From: Campylobacteraceae bacterium
Lineage (GTDB): Bacteria > Campylobacterota > Campylobacteria > Campylobacterales > Sulfurovaceae
Assembly: GCA_027079365.1 (NCBI GenBank)
Contig: JALWVW010000254.1
Coordinates: 1 to 14,593 of the forward strand
Direction: 5' to 3'
DNA: 14,593 bases
Positions 1 through 6,391 of the stretch are shown piece after piece (positions within the stretch are counted from its first letter, which is position 1; the number at the start of each line of letters is the position of its first letter). The notes beneath the pieces were generated by a model. That model saw nothing but the letters and a program-made list of their open reading frames with translations. It was not told the origin of the DNA and did not search any database. The translations under genes were made by a program, and so were the position numbers.

Positions 1-1
1 C

Positions 2-232
2 GCCTATGCCGAAGAAAAGGGTGTACAGGTGGTCAAATGCAATGTCGCCAAGAACAGCAAGCTTGCCACTGCCTTCAAAGTACAGTCCGTACCGTTCACC
101 ATCGCAGTAATGCCTGACGAGAAGCTACTCTTTCCAGAGATCGGGATGCGGGATGAGGGGTATTATTATAAGGTGATCGATAAGCTGGCCGGGAAGCATA
201 AGGGTGGATTCTTTTCTAAATTGTTTGGGTAA
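2..232 (+). CDS. Thioredoxin-fold protein, C-terminal part (5' end outside window)
   Basis: The reading frame is open from the left edge to the TAA at 230-232 and gives about 76 residues; the true start lies upstream. The fragment resembles the second half of a thioredoxin fold: a beta strand (VQVVKCNV), a helix (SKLATAFKV), then the cis-proline strand QSVPFTIAV, the signature that packs against the CXXC active site, followed by a beta hairpin and a closing helix. The CXXC motif would lie upstream of the window, so redox activity cannot be confirmed. The C-terminal tail is basic and ends FFSKLFG. It could be a thioredoxin, a thioredoxin-like chaperone or a disulfide reductase. An ATG at 29-31 is internal and would remove most of the fold, so it is not taken as the start. 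Confidence 0.7.
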   Translation, partial: AYAEEKGVQVVKCNVAKNSKLATAFKVQSVPFTIAVMPDEKLLFPEIGMRDEGYYYKVIDKLAGKHKGGFFSKLFG

Positions 233-241
233 AAATTATTT

Positions 242-350
242 GTACCCCGTAGGGTGTTGTCCCACGACAACACCATCAATATAGATACACGGTAATGCAT
301 GATTTTGTTGCCGTTTAAATGATTGGTGTTGTAGGGGTACAACACCCTAC
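242..350. repeat. Pair of related palindromes (REP/BIME-like intergenic element)
   Basis: Two perfect hairpins share the same stem core. The first has arms GGTGTTGTC (253-261) and GACAACACC (266-274) with a 4-base loop. The second has arms GGTGTTGTA (325-333) and TACAACACC (338-346) with a GGGG loop. In addition the 12-mer GTAGGGTGTTGT (249-260) recurs in inverted orientation at 339-350, and GTACCCC (242-248) recurs inverted at 334-340, so the whole unit is an inverted pair about 50 bases apart. Neither hairpin is followed by a clear T-run, which argues against a simple terminator. The element lies between convergent genes (the thioredoxin-like gene and the hemerythrin gene), the usual location of REP/BIME elements. 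No second copy and no REP-associated transposase gene is in the window. Confidence 0.65.
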
Positions 351-377
351 CAAATCCACCATCATCAAACGCATTTC

Positions 378-1361
378 TTACGCCCAGTCCAGCAACCGCT
401 GTTCACCCTCTAATGCTCTAGCCCTAGTCACATCCTGACTCATTTCGATTACGCCACGGTAAGTGCCATCTTCGTCTCGGACGGGGAAGTACTGGATGTG
501 GATGAACTGACCCTTGAACTCGATCCAAAACTCTGCGAGGTCTTGGCGGCCTGCTTTGAACTCTTCGAGGATTTTAAGTACCTGATCGACGCTTTTGGGT
601 GGGTGGCAGAACTTGACCTCTCTGCCGATGATACCTGCGCTGCGAGGGAAGACCCTGTCGTCTCCTCGGTTGTAAAAGACCACGATATCGTGCTCATTGA
701 CATAGGTGATATCTACAGGCAGGATACGAAAGATCGAGTTGACCTGCTCAGGGGTGAGCCAGCCCTCGTCAAAGTGGGTTTTGTCCTCGGTACCAAAGGG
801 GAGCGTACGCTTCTTGGTGTCTTGCCCCGGGTGGATATAGGCATCTTCTGGATAGGGGGCAGGGGGTGTGTCGAACATCCAGCCGATCTCACGGTCTCCC
901 TCTTTGAACTCTTTCCATTCCTCTTCACTGAGCAGGTTCATCGCATTGGGTAGCAGACGGGTCTCTTCGACCTGTAGGATATGCTCGAGGGAACGATACA
1001 CTGTATGGATACCTGTAGCGATAGACTCGAAATCCTCTGCATCGATCGCTTTTCTGACGGCCTTGAGCTCCTCTCTGATCTGGTCATGAAATGCCCACAT
1101 TCCCTGAGAAGGGCCTGTCCAGTCATGCTTCTCCAGATAGGGGAAGAGCTGGTTCTCCTTGCGTGCAAAGTGCAGCTCTACCTTGGAGAGCTTGGCAAAG
1201 AGTGCTTTGAAGAGTTCAAACTGCTCTGTAAGCGAGGTCGCCTCTAGCTGACTGACGAGATCACGGATGAGGATATTCTCCTCCAGATAGGTACGGACAG
1301 GGTGCCCATCAGGGAACTGACCTTCGAAGGGGGAGGATTTTTTGCTGAGAAATTCACTCAT
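378..1361 (-). CDS. Hemerythrin (HHE) domain protein with C-terminal PAS domain (DUF438-related)
   Basis: A 327-residue soluble protein. Residues 15-145 form a four-helix hemerythrin/HHE domain with the expected di-iron ligand pattern: H20 (in GHP), H64 with E69 (in ELHFARKEN), H92, and H127 with E132 (in LEHILQVEE). Residues about 205-320 are a PAS domain of the type paired with hemerythrin in DUF438 proteins (GREVKFCHPPKSVDQV, then FIHIQYFPVRDEDGTYRGVIEMSQDVT). The family is thought to sense or buffer O2, NO or redox state. The N-terminal DUF438 domain usual in longer relatives is missing, since only about 19 residues precede the first histidine. There is no kinase, cyclase or DNA-binding output domain, so any signalling would need a partner. 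The ATG start has AAGG upstream. The gene lies 69 bases downstream of the AraC stop codon on the same strand. Confidence 0.88.
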   Translation of the reverse strand: MSEFLSKKSSPFEGQFPDGHPVRTYLEENILIRDLVSQLEATSLTEQFELFKALFAKLSKVELHFARKENQLFPYLEKHDWTGPSQGMWAFHDQIREELKAVRKAIDAEDFESIATGIHTVYRSLEHILQVEETRLLPNAMNLLSEEEWKEFKEGDREIGWMFDTPPAPYPEDAYIHPGQDTKKRTLPFGTEDKTHFDEGWLTPEQVNSIFRILPVDITYVNEHDIVVFYNRGDDRVFPRSAGIIGREVKFCHPPKSVDQVLKILEEFKAGRQDLAEFWIEFKGQFIHIQYFPVRDEDGTYRGVIEMSQDVTRARALEGEQRLLDWA

Positions 1362-1398
1362 GGGGAGCCTTTGTGTCGAGAGATTAGATATTTTGCGG

Positions 1399-1404
1399 AG
1401 TATA
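1399..1404 (-). promoter_or_regulatory. Candidate -10 box for the hemerythrin-PAS gene
   Basis: On the minus strand TATACT lies 38 bases upstream of the ATG, in the 69-base gap after the AraC stop codon. No good -35 hexamer is visible, which is common for sigma-70 promoters in Campylobacterota. It suggests the hemerythrin gene may have its own promoter besides read-through from the AraC gene. Confidence 0.35.
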
Positions 1405-1430
1405 GCTAATTCAGATAAAAAATGACTTAT

Positions 1431-2243
1431 TCAAACTTTATACGCATTGGGGCTGACAGAGTAGGCCTTTTTGAAATTTTTGATAAAGTGACTTTGGTCG
1501 TAGAAGCCAGCTTCCAATGCGATCTGGGCGAGGGAGAGGTGGCTGTCTTCGAGGATGAGGGCTTTGGCGTGGTGGATGCGCTGGTCAATGAGAAAGGCTT
1601 GCAGGGTGAGCCCAAACCGCTGCTTGAAGCGTCTGGAGATATGGGCAGTGCTGTAGCCTGTATAGGCTGCGATACTGGCGGCGGAGATCTCCTGGTCTAT
1701 ATGCTCTAGGATAAACTGTTTGATCTCTTCAAAGAGCCTCTCTTCTTTGGTGTGATGCTGGGTATCTGTGTACTGCAGAAAAAGCTTCTTTAACAGTGCG
1801 GTGACCCTGTCCTCTATCTCTGCAGGGGAGGCTGTCTCTTGGTTGATCTGTGTGATGATCTCTGTCAATGCGGTAGCGTAGTATCCCTCTTGGATGATAG
1901 GCATGCGTGTCGGCAGTAGTGTCTGTGCATCAAAAAGCTGCTGTTGGATCGCCAAGACCCACTCTTTGTTCATATGTAGATTATAATAGGGGAGTGGCGT
2001 GGTAGTGAGATTTTGGGTCAGATGTACTTGGTCGGGGAAAAAGAGCGCGATTTGTCCGGGATGCAGTATCATCTTCGTGTCAGGGTGATAGGTGATAGAG
2101 ATTTCTCCTGCACCGATCATGCAGAGGCTAAAGGTAGCATGGGAGTGTTTGGCAAAGTTCTGGAAATGTTCCAGATTTTGTTTGAGCTCAGCATAGGCAA
2201 ACCCCTCTTTGTTTCGTAGCTGAATAATGCTGGATTGATCCAT
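1431..2243 (-). CDS. AraC-family transcriptional regulator
   Basis: A 270-residue regulator from the preferred start. The N-terminal part (about 15-160) is an AraC-type cupin ligand-binding domain (KHSHATFSLCMIGAGEISITY, then LHPGQIALFFPDQVH). The C-terminal ~95 residues carry the paired helix-turn-helix (ISAASIAAYTGYSTAHISRRFKQ and LSLAQIALEAGFYDQSHFIKNFKK), ending in the typical GxSPxxY-like SVSPNAYKV. The ATG at 2243 is chosen because GAGG precedes it by 6 bases. An upstream ATG at 2255 and a TTG at 2270 are in frame but lack a ribosome binding site and overlap an inverted repeat. The gene is divergent from the aminotransferase operon, which makes that operon its most likely target. The effector is unknown. 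Confidence 0.88.
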   Translation of the reverse strand: MDQSSIIQLRNKEGFAYAELKQNLEHFQNFAKHSHATFSLCMIGAGEISITYHPDTKMILHPGQIALFFPDQVHLTQNLTTTPLPYYNLHMNKEWVLAIQQQLFDAQTLLPTRMPIIQEGYYATALTEIITQINQETASPAEIEDRVTALLKKLFLQYTDTQHHTKEERLFEEIKQFILEHIDQEISAASIAAYTGYSTAHISRRFKQRFGLTLQAFLIDQRIHHAKALILEDSHLSLAQIALEAGFYDQSHFIKNFKKAYSVSPNAYKV

Positions 2244-2258
2244 TGTTTGCCTCATGTC

Positions 2259-2279
2259 AGTTTTGTACAAGACAAAACT
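2259..2279. promoter_or_regulatory. Perfect 8-bp inverted repeat upstream of the AraC gene (candidate operator or 5'-UTR hairpin)
   Basis: AGTTTTGT (2259-2266) and ACAAAACT (2272-2279) are perfect inverted arms around a 5-base spacer. The site sits 16-36 bases upstream of the AraC start codon and downstream of its predicted -10 box, so on RNA it would form a hairpin just before the ribosome binding site. On DNA it could be an autoregulatory operator. AraC proteins usually bind direct rather than inverted repeats, so a different regulator or an RNA role is possible. Confidence 0.45.
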
Positions 2280-2313
2280 TCTGTTTACTGTTATGATTCC
2301 TGAAATAATACCG

Positions 2314-2320
2314 TATTATA
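2314..2320. promoter_or_regulatory. Overlapping divergent -10 boxes between AraC gene and aminotransferase operon
   Basis: On the minus strand a perfect TATAAT occupies 2320-2315, about 72 bases upstream of the AraC ATG. On the plus strand TATTAT occupies 2314-2319 and could serve the operon, about 78 bases before its ATG. The two hexamers are nearly coincident, so the polymerases would compete. Neither has a clear -35 box. The plus-strand leader then holds a short hairpin with arms CCTCT (2341-2345) and AGAGG (2352-2356). An alternative plus-strand -10 is TATGAT at 2292-2297. Confidence 0.4.
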
Positions 2321-2396
2321 GCATGTGTGGTAAAAACTATCCTCTCTTGTTAGAGGGGATCTTGAATGCATAATCCGAGACAAAAAGGAAAAACAG

Positions 2397-3611
2397 ATGA
2401 TGACACTAAATGAAAGGTTTAAGGCACTAGAAGCAGACAATGCTCCAGGACAAGAGGTGCGACAGTCGATGGAAGACAAGAAGGGGGTAATGCATGGGGA
2501 GAAGATTCCGGGTGCTTTTGTGGATTTCTCTCATGGAGATATCGATGCCTTTCCACCCATGCCGGGAGCAGAAAAGATATGGATGGAAGGATTTGCTCGC
2601 GGCGGCAAACAGGCTTATACCCAATACCGGGGCGAGGAATCGATCCTTGCAGGTTTGGCAGAGCGTCTGGGTACTTTTACCGGTGCGACTATTGATGCAT
2701 CCGAAGAAATTATTATCACACCGGGTACCCAGGGTGCGCTTTTTCTCTCGTTGGGTGCGACTGTGGAGTCTGGTGTCAAGGTGGCGATTATCGAGCCAGA
2801 CTATTTTGCCAATCGGAAACTTGTCAAGTATTTTGGTGGTACAATTATGCCTGTTCCTTTACGCTATCAGGAGGGACTGGCTCAGAGAGGACCCGATATG
2901 GAGAAGCTGGAAGCAGCTTTTAAAGAAGGGGCAAGAGTTTTGGTATTTTCTACTCCGAATAACCCAACAGGATTGGTCTATTCCAGCGAAGTGATCCATA
3001 AGATAGCAGCCCTTGCTGCGGAGTATGAAGTGACAGTGATCGTAGATGAGCTCTACTCCAGGCTACTCTATAGTGGAGAGGAGTATAGCCATCTGCGTGC
3101 CTGTAGTGTCGTGCCCAAAAACCTGATCACGATTATCGGGCCATCCAAGACAGAATCTCTCAGTGGGTTTCGACTGGGGACGGCATTTGGCAGTGCATGG
3201 TTGATCGAAAGAATGGAGCGATTGCAAGCGATTGTCTCTTTGCGTGCGTCAGGATACAATCAGGCGGTCTTGGAGGGGTGGCTACAGGAGCCTACAGGTT
3301 GGATGGAGAATCGTATCCGAGAGCATGAAGCTATTCGTGATGATCTGCTTGAGATCTTTCGTGCCGCTGGTATGCCCACTGCGGCACCACAGGCGGGGAG
3401 TTATCTCTTCCCCCAGCTTCCAGCTATGGAGATCAGTACGATAGATTTCGTGCGGGCGTTACGCCATCAGGCTGCAGTCATTGTGACCCCTGGGTCAGAA
3501 TTTGGACCTACGACAGAGAGGAGTATTCGTCTGAATTTTTCCCAGGATCACAGCCATGCGGTTACTGCTGCCAGAAGAATTGTAGAGATGCTGGAGAGGT
3601 ACAGAAAATGA
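2397..3611 (+). CDS. PLP-dependent aminotransferase, class I/II (fold type I)
   Basis: A 404-residue soluble enzyme that should transfer the amino group of an amino acid to a 2-oxo acid. The fold-type-I landmarks are in order: the PLP-phosphate loop PGTQGA (109-114), N189 in NNPTG (188-192), D217 and Y220 in VDELYSR, the Schiff-base lysine K251 in GPSKTESLSGFRLG, and R378 in SIRLNF for the substrate carboxylate. Length is normal for the family. The N-terminal segment (1-60, VDFSHGDIDAFPPMPGA) is not diagnostic, so the substrate is open. The start is ATGATG at 2397/2400, with AAGGA about 8 bases upstream of the first ATG. The 3' end overlaps the RidA gene by four bases (ATGA), so the two are translationally coupled. 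This is the first gene of a five-gene operon divergent from an AraC regulator. Confidence 0.9.
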   Translation: MMTLNERFKALEADNAPGQEVRQSMEDKKGVMHGEKIPGAFVDFSHGDIDAFPPMPGAEKIWMEGFARGGKQAYTQYRGEESILAGLAERLGTFTGATIDASEEIIITPGTQGALFLSLGATVESGVKVAIIEPDYFANRKLVKYFGGTIMPVPLRYQEGLAQRGPDMEKLEAAFKEGARVLVFSTPNNPTGLVYSSEVIHKIAALAAEYEVTVIVDELYSRLLYSGEEYSHLRACSVVPKNLITIIGPSKTESLSGFRLGTAFGSAWLIERMERLQAIVSLRASGYNQAVLEGWLQEPTGWMENRIREHEAIRDDLLEIFRAAGMPTAAPQAGSYLFPQLPAMEISTIDFVRALRHQAAVIVTPGSEFGPTTERSIRLNFSQDHSHAVTAARRIVEMLERYRK

Positions 3612-4036
3612 GACGACTTACTGCGCAGCCGATTCCTCAAGGGTTGTATCAATCTGCCGTGAGGCATGGAAAAATGATCTATACCTCAGGGATGACTCCG
3701 CGTATAGATGGTACACTTCAGTACAGAGGAAAAATGAAGGCAGCCAAAAAAACAAAAAAATATCGCAAAGCGGTAAGGCTGGCTGCCAAGAATGCTTTGC
3801 TGGCAGCACAGCATAGACTAAAAAAGAATGAGAGCATCATGGTACTTCAGCTAAACCTCTTTCTCAATACAGAACAGGGGTTTACCAAGCATGCAAAAGT
3901 GTCTGATTATGCTTCTGCTTTCTTGCGTGAGACATTGGGTGTCGAGGGTATCGGTAGTCGTGTGACAGTCGGGGTAGCAACGCTGCCCGAAGATGCACTT
4001 GTGGAAGCCGCACTGGTCTGTGCCGCTGTACAATAA
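3608..4036 (+). CDS. RidA/YjgF/UK114-family protein (enamine/imine deaminase-like)
   Basis: A 142-residue protein of the Rid superfamily, whose members hydrolyse reactive 2-imino/enamine intermediates released by PLP enzymes. R118 in GSRVTVGVATLPEDALVEAA matches the catalytic arginine region of RidA, and IYTSGMTP matches the N-terminal SGQ/SGxTP strand. The Glu that usually ends this motif (VE-I-E) is replaced, giving VEAALV. With GFTKHAKVSDYASAFLRETLG this points to the divergent YjgF-like subgroup 1 rather than canonical RidA. A basic stretch at 42-61 (KMKAAKKTKKYRKAVRLAAK) is notable. The ATG overlaps the aminotransferase stop codon (ATGA), which supports a role in clearing or channelling the product of that enzyme. 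Deaminase activity is inferred. Confidence 0.85.
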   Translation: MRRLTAQPIPQGLYQSAVRHGKMIYTSGMTPRIDGTLQYRGKMKAAKKTKKYRKAVRLAAKNALLAAQHRLKKNESIMVLQLNLFLNTEQGFTKHAKVSDYASAFLRETLGVEGIGSRVTVGVATLPEDALVEAALVCAAVQ

Positions 4037-4061
4037 TAACTAAGTAAACAGGAGAGACGCA

Positions 4062-4673
4062 ATGAAAACCATACAATTTGATAACAAGAAGATCGCACCG
4101 AGTAAAGTCGTGTGTGTAGGGAGAAACTATGTGGAGCATATCGAAGAGCTTGGCAATGAAATGCCTGAAAATATGGTGATCTTCAACAAGCCCAACAGTG
4201 CGATCAGCTCCACACTGCGCTATTTTGACCCTGCCTGTCGTTTCGAGGGAGAGCTTTGCCTGCTGATCATGGGTGGCAGGATCGCCGGACTGGGGCTGGG
4301 ACTTGATCTGACCCATGCAGATATCCAAAACAGACAAAAAATCAAAGGCCTGCCTTGGGAGAGAGCCAAGGCATTTGATGGATCTGCGGTACTGAGTGCT
4401 TTTGTCCCCTTTGAGGGAAATCTCGAAGCAGTACGGTTTGAGCTCATACGCAATGGTGTATTGGCGCAGCATGCAGACTATACACTGATGATGTACAAGC
4501 CGCATGAGATCCTAGAAGAGATCAGCAGTTTTATGACACTGGATGATGGGGATATCATTATGACCGGTACCCCAAAGGGGGTCAATACCTATGAAAAAGA
4601 GGATCTCTTCGAGATGAAGCTGTTTGAAAATGACAGTATCATCATGGAGGGATTATGGCACGCAGATGCGTAA
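4062..4673 (+). CDS. Fumarylacetoacetate hydrolase (FAH) family protein
   Basis: A 203-residue single-domain FAH-fold protein like YcgM/FAHD1, a family that includes acylpyruvate hydrolases, oxaloacetate decarboxylases/tautomerases and 2-oxo-diacid isomerases. Visible features are the N-terminal VGRNYVEHIEEL with H26 and E29 (the catalytic pair in FAHD1), metal ligands E62 and E64 in FEGELCLLI and D82 in GLGLGLDLTHADIQ, K103 in AKAFDGSAVLS, and the C-terminal DDGDIIMTGTPKGV (161-174). The protein is slightly shorter than typical YcgM. The usual His-rich residues before the E-x-E motif are replaced (DPACRFEGE), so substrate specificity may differ. The start ATG has AGGAGAG upstream. The gene follows RidA by 25 bases and precedes the dehydrogenase by 36, in the same operon. 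Confidence 0.88.
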   Translation: MKTIQFDNKKIAPSKVVCVGRNYVEHIEELGNEMPENMVIFNKPNSAISSTLRYFDPACRFEGELCLLIMGGRIAGLGLGLDLTHADIQNRQKIKGLPWERAKAFDGSAVLSAFVPFEGNLEAVRFELIRNGVLAQHADYTLMMYKPHEILEEISSFMTLDDGDIIMTGTPKGVNTYEKEDLFEMKLFENDSIIMEGLWHADA

Positions 4674-4709
4674 GCGCCCCAATGAGAAATCTGACATAAA
4701 AGGAAGAAA

Positions 4710-5639
4710 ATGGCCTTATTGATTTATAAAGGAAAGAGAGATATTGCCCCCTGGATAGAGGCGCTCAAGGCAGTTGATGAGACACTGGATATCCGTATCT
4801 ATCCAAAGGTGGGTGACCCTGGGGAGATCGACTTCGTGTTGACCTGGCCGTACCCTTATGGGTTGTGGCATGCGTTTCCGGAAATCAAGGCAATCTCCTC
4901 TATTGGGGCGGGGGCAAGCCATATCCTGGATGATCCGACACTTGATCCAAAAATTCCTGTACTTAAACTGACAGACAACAGACTCAACCAGTCGATGTGG
5001 GAGTATCTGCTGGCTGCGATCAGCTATCAGGCGATGCAATTACCTCTCTACGGATACCAGCAGAAGCAGAAGCAGTGGAAAGAGCTGCTACCAAGAGATT
5101 TTGCCGGAGTGACGGTGGGCATCTTTGGTCTGGGAAACATAGGTAAATTTGTGTCTGAGAAGCTTGCTTCACTGGGCTTTGTGGTCAAAGGATTTGCTAA
5201 CAGTCCCAAAAAGATAGCAGGGGTAGAGGTCTATACGCCTGAGGAGACAACGGATGAGGTGCTGAGAAGTCTGGATATCATTGTTTCCATCCTGCCGCTT
5301 ACGTCCAGTACGGTAGGCTTTTTTGATGCAGCGTTTTTTGCCAGGCTCAAAGAGGGTGCAGGATTTATCAATGTCGGCAGAGGCTCTCAAGTAGATGAGG
5401 TCGAACTCATACAGGCTCTGGACAGTGGACAGCTCTCACATGCTTGGCTGGATGTCTTTGTGGATGAGCCGTTGCGGGAGGATCACCCCTTTTGGACGCA
5501 CCCCAAGGTACGGGTCACACCGCATATCGCCAGCATCACTGATCCTCGGAGCGTGGCCGCGCAGATCGTGGACAACTATCGCCGTGCCACCGAGGGGCGT
5601 GCGCTGGAAAATGTGGTAGACCGAGAGTCTGGATACTGA
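4710..5639 (+). CDS. D-2-hydroxyacid dehydrogenase, GhrA-like (glyoxylate/hydroxypyruvate reductase type)
   Basis: A 309-residue NAD(P)-dependent 2-hydroxyacid dehydrogenase that interconverts 2-oxo acids and D-2-hydroxy acids. The Rossmann loop is VGIFGLGNIGKFV (136-148). The catalytic triad is R224 (NVGRGSQV), E253 (DVFVDEPL) and H272 (TPHIASITDP). The substrate region SSIGAGASHIL (63-73) and the WPYPYGLW segment resemble the GhrA branch, which acts on glyoxylate, hydroxypyruvate and similar small 2-oxo acids. The usual NAD-selecting acidic residue after the glycine loop is not evident (VKGFANSPKK), so NADPH preference is plausible. The ATG has AAAGGA upstream. The stop overlaps the TSUP start by one base (TGATG). 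In the operon it is the natural partner to reduce the 2-oxo acid made by the aminotransferase. Confidence 0.88.
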   Translation: MALLIYKGKRDIAPWIEALKAVDETLDIRIYPKVGDPGEIDFVLTWPYPYGLWHAFPEIKAISSIGAGASHILDDPTLDPKIPVLKLTDNRLNQSMWEYLLAAISYQAMQLPLYGYQQKQKQWKELLPRDFAGVTVGIFGLGNIGKFVSEKLASLGFVVKGFANSPKKIAGVEVYTPEETTDEVLRSLDIIVSILPLTSSTVGFFDAAFFARLKEGAGFINVGRGSQVDEVELIQALDSGQLSHAWLDVFVDEPLREDHPFWTHPKVRVTPHIASITDPRSVAAQIVDNYRRATEGRALENVVDRESGY

Positions 5640-6391
5640 TGACGGAAGTAGACCTGTTGACACTGTTTCTGCTTTTCTTGACTGGTGGGTTTGCCGGCTT
5701 TGTGGATGCTATCGCAGGAGGCGGAGGGATCATCGCGCTGCCGGCACTGCTCGCAGCAGGTATTCCGCCGCATCAGGCACTGGCGACCAATAAGTTACAG
5801 GGGAGTTTTGGCAGTCTGACTGCTGCAATCAATTACAGCAGAAAAGGGATGATGCAGCCTGGGAGTCTGATGGTCGGGGTCTTTTTTACCCTGGTTGGTG
5901 CCGCAGCAGGTACGCTGCTGGTACAGTATTTTCCTCCCAACGCACTGGAGCAGACGATTGTCGTGATGCTGATACTGATTTTCCTCTATACGCTTTTCTC
6001 TCCCGAACTTGGCAAGATAGAGAAGCATGCACTGATGGACAAGAGACTCTTTTACCTGATATTTGGTCTGTTTCTTGGATTTTATGATGGGTTTTTCGGA
6101 CCGGGGACGGGAAGTTTCTGGACGATAGCACTGATTCTGGTGCTGGGGCTCGATCTCAGGCAGGCAACAGCGCAGACCAAGCTGTTTAACTTTACCAGCA
6201 ATGTGGTCTCTCTGGCACTCTTTATCCATGCAGGACTGGTGATCTGGACGATAGGTCTGGCGATGGCTACAGGACAGATACTCGGTGCCTATGTTGGCTC
6301 CACGATGGTGAGCAAAAAAGAGGTGAAGTTCATACGGGTTTTTTTCTTGATCGTAGTGGGTGCTACGATCGGAAAACTACTGCTTACGTAG
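5639..6391 (+). CDS. TSUP-family (TauE/SafE, YfcA-like) anion permease
   Basis: A 250-residue inner-membrane protein with about eight hydrophobic helices arranged as two related halves. Family hallmarks are GGGGIIALPALLAAGIPPHQALATNK in the first half, which is the sequence from residue 27 onward, and GFFGPGTGSFWTIALI plus QTKLFNFTSN in the second. TSUP proteins move small anions such as sulfite, sulfonates and organosulfur acids, but many are uncharacterised. The TGATG overlap with the dehydrogenase shows translational coupling, so this carrier most likely imports the operon's substrate or exports its end product. Direction and substrate are not readable. It is the last gene of the operon, and its stop region overlaps the convergent DUF302 gene by eight bases. 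Confidence 0.88.
   Translation: MTEVDLLTLFLLFLTGGFAGFVDAIAGGGGIIALPALLAAGIPPHQALATNKLQGSFGSLTAAINYSRKGMMQPGSLMVGVFFTLVGAAAGTLLVQYFPPNALEQTIVVMLILIFLYTLFSPELGKIEKHALMDKRLFYLIFGLFLGFYDGFFGPGTGSFWTIALILVLGLDLRQATAQTKLFNFTSNVVSLALFIHAGLVIWTIGLAMATGQILGAYVGSTMVSKKEVKFIRVFFLIVVGATIGKLLLT

Noticed and set aside
498..953. 151-codon open frame on the plus strand, antisense to the hemerythrin-PAS gene
   Set aside because: It mirrors a gene with clear hemerythrin and PAS motifs, has no ribosome binding site, and its acidic Asp/Leu-rich text resembles no protein family.
2341..2356. CCTCT/AGAGG hairpin as an intrinsic terminator or riboswitch before the aminotransferase
   Set aside because: The stem is only 5 bp with no U-run and no surrounding conserved structure that I can recognise; it is noted only as a feature of the leader.
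3882..4505. 207-codon open frame on the minus strand, antisense to the RidA and FAH genes
   Set aside because: It spans two well-supported genes and their spacer, is rich in Cys and His with no recognisable domain, and has no promoter or ribosome binding site.
5795..6229. 144-codon open frame antisense to the TSUP permease gene
   Set aside because: It is Gln/His/Lys-rich low-complexity translation of a membrane-protein gene on the other strand, with no start signals.
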